Shown here piece by piece: positions 59,337 through 64,000 of a stretch of 64,000 nt of DNA. The translations under genes were made by a program, and so were the position numbers. This stretch comes from Arthrobacter pullicola (lineage in GTDB: Bacteria; Actinomycetota; Actinomycetes; Actinomycetales; Micrococcaceae): the NCBI RefSeq assembly GCF_014836875.1, contig NZ_JACSQC010000002.1:574834-638833 (forward strand), written 5' to 3'. Position 1 is the stretch's first letter. Each line of letters begins with the position of its first letter. Below the pieces are notes generated by a model, which made no database searches, was not told the DNA's origin, and saw only the letters and a list, made by a program, of their open reading frames with translations.

Positions 59337-60764
59337 GTGACTGTTTCCCCCACCACCTATGAGGTCTTCGACCCGGCCACCCTGGAAGTAGTCGGCACCG
59401 CGCCCCTGCACACGGCGGAAGATGTTGAACGCGCCGTCGCCCTGGCCGGCACTGCCGCCGCTGCCTGGGCCGCGGACCGGGAAGCACGGCGCTCGGCCCT
59501 GCGCTCGATCGCCGCTGCCGTCCGGACCCAGTCGGGCCGTCTGGGGGAAATCCTCAGCCGCGAACAGGGGAAGGTCCTGCGTGAGGCGGTCATGGAGTTC
59601 CAGGTCGCCGCCGGATTGTTCGAGTATTACGCCGATCTCGAATGGGACCAGACCGAGCAGCTGCCTGAACGCGACGGCCGCCAGCTCTCGGTGGACTACC
59701 GTCCGGTGGGCCTGGTCGGTGCCATCACGCCGTGGAACTTCCCGATCTCGCTGCTGGCGGTCAAGCTGGCGCCGGCGCTGGTGGCCGGCTGCACGGTGAT
59801 CGCCAAGCCGTCACCGAGCACCCCGCTCTCCACCATCGCCTTGGTGGAGCTGATGAACGGTTACCTGCCGCCGCATGTGCTCAAATCCGTGACCGGCCGG
59901 GGCGTGCTCAGCCGGGCGCTCAGCACCCTGCCGGGTGTGCGGAAGATTTCCTTCACCGGTTCCACCGAGGTGGGCACCGCGATCATGGCGCAGGCCGCGC
60001 CCACGGTCAAGCGGGTGACGCTGGAGCTTGGCGGCAACGATCCGGCGATCGTGCTGCCCGACGCCGATCCGGCATTCACCGCGGCAGGCATCATCGGTTC
60101 GGCGTTCCGTAACGCCGGGCAGGTCTGCATGGCGGTGAAGCGGGTCTTTGTGCCGCGCAGCCTGGCCGGCGAACTCACCGAAGCCCTTGCCTCCGCCGCT
60201 GCCGGCCTGGTGGTGGGCCGCGGCCTCGACGCCGGCACCAGCATGGGTCCGATGCATAACGCCGCACAGCGGGACCTGGTCTCCAGCCTGGTCACGCAGG
60301 CAGTGAACGACGGCGGCAAGCTCGCCTTCGGCGGCGGCACCGGAACCTCGCTTCCCGGTTACTTCATGGAACCGACCATCATCGCGGACGCTCCGTACAA
60401 CACCCCTCTGGTCTGCTCCGAACAGTTCGGTTCCGCGCTTCCGGTATCGGTGTACGACGACGTCGAGGACGTGCTGGCGCAGCTGAACGCACAGGAATTC
60501 GGGCTCGGAGCGTCGGTCTGGACGCCCGATCTGGACCGCGCCGGAGAGCTGGCCGCCCGGATCGAGGCCGGCACGGTATGGATCAACCAGCACACGCAGG
60601 TGGAGCTGGATGCGCCGTTCGGCGGGTGGAAGGCCTCCGGCATGGGCCGTGAACGCGGCCGGTGGGGTCTGTCCGAATACCTGCAGACCCGCACCCTCAA
60701 CGCCATGGCGGGGAACCACGCCGCCGCGGCAGCCGGTGCATCTTCCGCCGCCCAGAGCAGCTAG
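59337..60764 (+). CDS. Aldehyde dehydrogenase family protein
   Basis: About 475 residues from GTG 59337 (TVSPTTYEVFDPATLEVV), which has AAAAGGA upstream; in-frame starts at 59313 or 59274 are possible. ALDH features: ITPWNFPISLLAVKLAPAL, FTGSTEVGTAIM, LELGGNDPAIVLPD, NAGQVCMAVKR with the catalytic Cys, and WINQHTQVELDAPFGGWK. Substrate is not fixed by sequence; divergent placement from an SDR suggests the aldehyde made by that enzyme. A strong bidirectional terminator follows. Confidence 0.88.
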   Translation: MTVSPTTYEVFDPATLEVVGTAPLHTAEDVERAVALAGTAAAAWAADREARRSALRSIAAAVRTQSGRLGEILSREQGKVLREAVMEFQVAAGLFEYYADLEWDQTEQLPERDGRQLSVDYRPVGLVGAITPWNFPISLLAVKLAPALVAGCTVIAKPSPSTPLSTIALVELMNGYLPPHVLKSVTGRGVLSRALSTLPGVRKISFTGSTEVGTAIMAQAAPTVKRVTLELGGNDPAIVLPDADPAFTAAGIIGSAFRNAGQVCMAVKRVFVPRSLAGELTEALASAAAGLVVGRGLDAGTSMGPMHNAAQRDLVSSLVTQAVNDGGKLAFGGGTGTSLPGYFMEPTIIADAPYNTPLVCSEQFGSALPVSVYDDVEDVLAQLNAQEFGLGASVWTPDLDRAGELAARIEAGTVWINQHTQVELDAPFGGWKASGMGRERGRWGLSEYLQTRTLNAMAGNHAAAAAGASSAAQSS

Positions 60765-60814
60765 AGCCTAGAAAGTAGCGCCCGGCTACGGCAGCCCGCC
60801 GTAGCCAACCACAA

Positions 60815-60848
60815 AAAGGTCCCCTTCCGTGTTCGGAAGGGGACCTTT
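60815..60848. terminator. Strong bidirectional terminator
   Basis: Perfect 15-bp stem (AAAGGTCCCCTTCCG with CGGAAGGGGACCTTT) and a 4-base loop, with A-run and T-run on either side, between the convergent aldehyde dehydrogenase and MFS genes. A second hairpin, GGCTACGG/CCGTAGCC, stands at 60784-60806. Confidence 0.92.
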
Positions 60849-60877
60849 CTCGGTTCCGGCCGCAGCCGGGCGAGGGT

Positions 60878-62272
60878 TTAGTGCTGCGGGCTGCCCATGC
60901 TCACCGGCTCAGCAAGCCCCAGCCGGCGCACGTCGCGCTGCTGGTTGATGAACAGCAGGGCCAGGATGCCCATCAGGAGCATCAGCCCGCCGGCCAGGGC
61001 GAAGGCTGCGGTGTAGCCCTCCGCCGGAGTGGACCCGCCGCCGATCAGGAAGCCCGAGACGGCCGGGGCGAAGATGCCGCCGGAGGAGAGCACCGCGTTG
61101 GCAATGGAGAGGTTCGCCCCGCGCTGCGCAACGGTGGTGAGTTCGGAAACGATCAGGTACGTGATGGCAAACAGTGCCGGGGCCGTGCCCAGGCCGAGAA
61201 CCAGCAGCACCAGGGACAGCAGCGGGGACTGCACCAGGGTGGCGCCCAGCAGGGCCGCTCCGGCCAGGGTGGCGGCGCCGCCCAGGACAAAGGACCGGGC
61301 CTGACGCGTGGGCAGCCCGCGCAGGTGCAGGCGCTGGGTCAGCGCGCTCAGGGAAATAGTCGTAATGGCGCCCCAGGCAGCCGGAAGAGCAATCATGCTG
61401 CCTGCAGCCTGGCTGGAGTAGCCGAGAACGGTTTCAAAGTAGGCCGGTCCCCAGGACATCGCCAGGGTGAACGTCCAGTAACCCATAAACGAGGTCAGGA
61501 CGGCGATGATCCAGCTGGCCGTGAAGATGGTCTTTTTGTAGCTGACCTTCGTTTCGGCGACGGCGGCCGCCGGCTCCTCATCGTCGTCCCCGGCACCGGC
61601 GTCGGGACCGTCGATTTCCCGCTCCACCTGCCGGCTGGTGTAGGGGCCTTCCTTGCCGGTAATGACCCAGAAGACGGACCAGACCAGCCCGATGATGGCC
61701 AGCGTGGCGAAGGCAGTCTGCCAGCCGAAGGCGCCAACCACCCAGGCCAGCACCGGCGCGAAGGCCACCACACCCAGGGTGACTCCGGAGGAAGCGACCG
61801 CCGCCGGCGTCGCACCCTTCTTCTCCGGGAACCACTTGTAGATGCTGTGCATCATGACGGGAGCCAGCGGGCCTTCTCCGGCACCGAGCAGCAGCCGGGA
61901 AATCCAGAGGGCCGGCAGCGAGGCGAGGATCAGGATCGGCAGCTGCGCCACCGACCAGGTGAGGCACAGGACCAGAAGGATCCATTTGGTGGGAATCTTG
62001 TTGGCGAGCGGCGCCGCGACGAACTGGATGACCACGAAGGTCAGGAACATGGCGCTGCTCACCAGGCCAAACTGTTCCGGCGTGATGCCAAGGTCCCGCA
62101 TCAGCGGAACGGCCGCAATACCCAGGACCGCTTTGTCCGCCCAGCTGAGCATCATCAGCACCAGGAGGGAAGAGGTGGTGAACCAGGCATACCGGTTGCG
62201 TCTCGCGGCGGACCAGTAGCGCGGATTACCTGGGTCCTGCCGAACAGACGTGGGGGGTTCTTTGAGGGACAC
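60878..62272 (-). CDS. MFS transporter, anion:cation symporter (ACS)-like
   Basis: 464 residues with GTG start and about twelve membrane helices. Helix 1 contains LSWADKAVLGIAAVPLMRDL, the ACS-type D-K/R motif; helix 4-5 has RLLLGAGEGPLAPVMM, and a charged central loop (~210-240) follows. ACS carriers import organic anions such as aromatic acids, sugar acids or phthalate. It is divergent from the MBL-fold hydrolase, with a palindrome between them, and near an IclR regulator, a common set-up for aromatic-acid breakdown. Confidence 0.87.
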   Translation of the reverse strand: MSLKEPPTSVRQDPGNPRYWSAARRNRYAWFTTSSLLVLMMLSWADKAVLGIAAVPLMRDLGITPEQFGLVSSAMFLTFVVIQFVAAPLANKIPTKWILLVLCLTWSVAQLPILILASLPALWISRLLLGAGEGPLAPVMMHSIYKWFPEKKGATPAAVASSGVTLGVVAFAPVLAWVVGAFGWQTAFATLAIIGLVWSVFWVITGKEGPYTSRQVEREIDGPDAGAGDDDEEPAAAVAETKVSYKKTIFTASWIIAVLTSFMGYWTFTLAMSWGPAYFETVLGYSSQAAGSMIALPAAWGAITTISLSALTQRLHLRGLPTRQARSFVLGGAATLAGAALLGATLVQSPLLSLVLLVLGLGTAPALFAITYLIVSELTTVAQRGANLSIANAVLSSGGIFAPAVSGFLIGGGSTPAEGYTAAFALAGGLMLLMGILALLFINQQRDVRRLGLAEPVSMGSPQH

Positions 62273-62370
62273 GGGCCTACCAGACTTTCGTAATCGGATA
62301 CCGCGCAGGCATCCGGTGTGGGGCGTTATTCCTCGACTGTAGATTCGTGTGATCTGAGCAACAATTTGCG

Positions 62371-62389
62371 CTTTCCGGTGGCCGGAAAG
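62371..62389. promoter_or_regulatory. Candidate IclR operator between MFS and hydrolase genes
   Basis: Perfect 8-bp inverted repeat CTTTCCGG-TGG-CCGGAAAG in the 208-base divergent region. IclR-type sites often have this TTCCG/CGGAA symmetry, and an IclR gene lies just beyond the hydrolase. Confidence 0.5.
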
Positions 62390-62480
62390 GTCTTCCGGAT
62401 TTTCTCTCCGCGGGCAGGCATTCTGGAGTCAACCGACTTCCAACCTCGCCGGGCCGGCGAAGATATGCGAGCACACGAAC

Positions 62481-63455
62481 ATGAACAAGCCCCTCCCGGA
62501 GCCTGCGGCGGGCATGTCCGTCATCACCCTCGGAACCGCCGCCGGACCGGCCATCCGCGGTCCGCATCCGGGGATGGCCACCGCCGTCGTGGTGGACGGC
62601 AGTTTCTACCTGGTGGACTTTGGCCTGGGGATCACCCGGGCCGCGAACAGCGCCGGGCTGCGCGGAGAGAACCTGCGGGCCTGCTTCATCACGCACCTGC
62701 ATTCGGACCATGTGGCAGAGCTCCCGGGCTATTTCCTGTGGAACTGGGGGCGTCCGGTCAGCGGCATCACCACCCCCGTGACTGTCTTCGGGCCGGGCAC
62801 CGATCCGCAGGGAATCCCCGGCGAAAACGGCGGAACCGGTGCCATGGTCGAGCACGTGCTGGAGGCGTACTCCTATGACATCAACATCCGGGTCCATGAT
62901 GAGGGACGGCCGGACCTGCGGCAGCTGGTGCTCGCTGCGGACATCGAGCTGCCGGCCGGGGTGGCCGACACGGCGCACGGGAATCACACCCCCGCCATGG
63001 AACCCTTCCTCGTCTATGAGGACGAGCTGGTGCGGGTCAGCGCGATCCTGGTGGAGCATCCTCCGGTGTTCCCCGCTTTCGCGTTCCGGATTGAGAGCCG
63101 TTACGGGTCCGTGGTCATTTCCGGTGACACCACTGAATGCGCCAACATGGTTACGCTCGCCACCGGTGCCGACCTGCTGATTCACGAAGCAGTGAATCTG
63201 GACTATTTCGCCGCATTGGACATGGCGCCGGAGTTCCTGAATCACCAGCGGATCTCCCACACCACGGCTCCCGGCGTCGGCCGGGTCGCGGCGCAGGCCG
63301 GCGTCCCGCACGTGGTGCTCTCGCACCTGGCCGGGCTGGCCAGCGACGACGAGTGGTCAGCGGGCGTGCGGACAGAATTCGGCGGCCGCATCACCGTGGC
63401 CGCTCCGGGCAACCGGTTCGAAATCGCAGGGGTCCCGGTACTGGCAGCACGCTAG
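62481..63455 (+). CDS. Metallo-beta-lactamase-fold hydrolase
   Basis: 324 residues. The zinc motif THLHSDHVAELPGY is at ~74-87, followed by further ligands SGDTTECANM (Asp) and ISHTTAPGVG / VLSHLAG (His). This is the arylsulfatase/lactonase/RNase-Z-like branch of the fold. It may open a lactone or cleave an ester of the compound brought in by the divergent MFS carrier. ATG 62481 has only a weak ribosome-binding site. Its stop overlaps the convergent IclR stop by 4 bp. Confidence 0.83.
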   Translation: MNKPLPEPAAGMSVITLGTAAGPAIRGPHPGMATAVVVDGSFYLVDFGLGITRAANSAGLRGENLRACFITHLHSDHVAELPGYFLWNWGRPVSGITTPVTVFGPGTDPQGIPGENGGTGAMVEHVLEAYSYDINIRVHDEGRPDLRQLVLAADIELPAGVADTAHGNHTPAMEPFLVYEDELVRVSAILVEHPPVFPAFAFRIESRYGSVVISGDTTECANMVTLATGADLLIHEAVNLDYFAALDMAPEFLNHQRISHTTAPGVGRVAAQAGVPHVVLSHLAGLASDDEWSAGVRTEFGGRITVAAPGNRFEIAGVPVLAAR

Positions 63456-64000
63456 CCCGCGAGCCCGGCCAGGCCGCCCACTTCACGCCCGACGGCGGCC
63501 GCGGCCACCTGCAGGGCCGGAATGATTCGCTCGGGTTCCCGCATGGGCCCGATAAAAACGACTCCCAGGGCCGCCATCAGCTGGCCCTTGGAGTTCAACA
63601 CCGGCACCGCCAGGCCGGAGGTGCCCAGGGCATGTTCCTCGCGGGTGGTCGCGTACCCGTTGTCCCGGGCCTCCTGGACCTGTCGATGTAGTTTGCCGGG
63701 CTCGATCACGGTGTACGGGGTGCGGCGGGCCAGATTGGCGAAGGCCTTCGCCCGGACCTCCGCGGGGGCATAGCCCAGGATGATCTTCCCTGCGGCGCTG
63801 ACGTGCAGCGGAAGCCGCTCCCCCACCTGCGCCACAGGCTTGCCCACCGCGGTGCCCGCAAAGCGTTCGATCAGCAGCGCCTGCTGCCCCTCCAGGACAA
63901 ACAGGTTGACCACCTGCCGGGTCGCGAAAAGCACGTCCTGCATATACGGGCCGGCAATGGTTTTGAGGTCCTTCTCCACCGGAGCCAGCAGCCCCAGCGT
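63452..64000 (-). CDS. IclR-family transcriptional regulator, N-terminus outside window
   Basis: Reading frame is open through position 64000. The visible ~182 residues are the IclR effector domain: DLKTIAGPYMQDVLFATRQV, LPLHVSAAGKIILGY, the Y-x-x-x-x-E-E-H type ATTREEHALGTSGLAVPV and a C-terminal helix. The winged-helix part lies to the right of the window. Probably controls the MFS and MBL-fold genes next to it through the palindrome at 62371-62389. Confidence 0.9.
   Translation of the reverse strand, partial: TLGLLAPVEKDLKTIAGPYMQDVLFATRQVVNLFVLEGQQALLIERFAGTAVGKPVAQVGERLPLHVSAAGKIILGYAPAEVRAKAFANLARRTPYTVIEPGKLHRQVQEARDNGYATTREEHALGTSGLAVPVLNSKGQLMAALGVVFIGPMREPERIIPALQVAAAAVGREVGGLAGLAG

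Overview
The window is a high-GC chromosome segment (roughly two-thirds G+C by eye). Gene style suggests an Actinobacterium of the Micrococcaceae, probably Arthrobacter-like: frequent GTG/TTG starts, 4-bp ATGA/GTGA overlaps inside operons, and many FCD-type GntR, LacI and IclR regulators beside ABC and MFS uptake systems. No rRNA, tRNA, CRISPR array or replication origin was seen.

Layout. 1-6074: a LacI-family regulator (cut by the left edge), divergent from a polyamine-type ABC importer and an adenosine-deaminase-like aminohydrolase. 6235-7260: two unrecognised small genes behind two tandem terminators. 7691-8851: a sarcosine-oxidase-type flavoenzyme. 8895-13773: a four-gene Pel-like exopolysaccharide operon (PelG-like, PelF, a TIM-barrel glycosidase, a small membrane protein). 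14172-18304: McrBC modification-dependent restriction with a very long McrB. 18411-21424: an FMN hydroxyacid dehydrogenase, an orphan ABC binding lipoprotein and a GntR regulator. 21425-27488: a lower-GC defence island with a C5-methyltransferase, a NotI-like endonuclease, broken transposase and gene remnants, and a probable Kiwa (KwaAB) system.

27489-40577 is a catabolic divergon. On the minus strand lie an aminotransferase, a FAD/Fe-S hydroxyacid oxidase, a semialdehyde dehydrogenase and an MHS-type transporter. On the plus strand lie a D-2-hydroxyacid dehydrogenase, a DoeA-like M24 hydrolase, a second aminotransferase and an M20 deacetylase, followed by a convergent GntR regulator. Together these could supply every step from ectoine to aspartate, with an M20 enzyme standing in for DoeB. 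The same candidate operator (TTGT-N2-ACAATCCT) lies in the central promoter region and upstream of the regulator gene.

40775-45328: a small membrane protein and a ChvE/MmsAB multiple-sugar ABC transporter. 45527-52462: one coupled operon with a tyrosine-type phosphatase, a metallophosphoesterase, an ABC importer (binding protein, fused permease, ATPase) and a histidine phosphatase, which suggests organophosphate scavenging. 52463-53285: a repeat-rich non-coding stretch with two 73-bp nested palindromes and a perfect 44-bp palindrome. 53286-58026: a paralogue of the small membrane protein, flavohaemoglobin, a proline-rich DUF4352-like membrane protein and Tpx. 58371-64000: an SDR divergent from an aldehyde dehydrogenase, an MFS transporter divergent from a metallo-beta-lactamase-fold hydrolase, and an IclR regulator cut by the right edge.

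Short tandem repeats with periods divisible by three (15, 24, 30 bp) recur inside gene ends, most strikingly in the 5' part of the fused permease gene.
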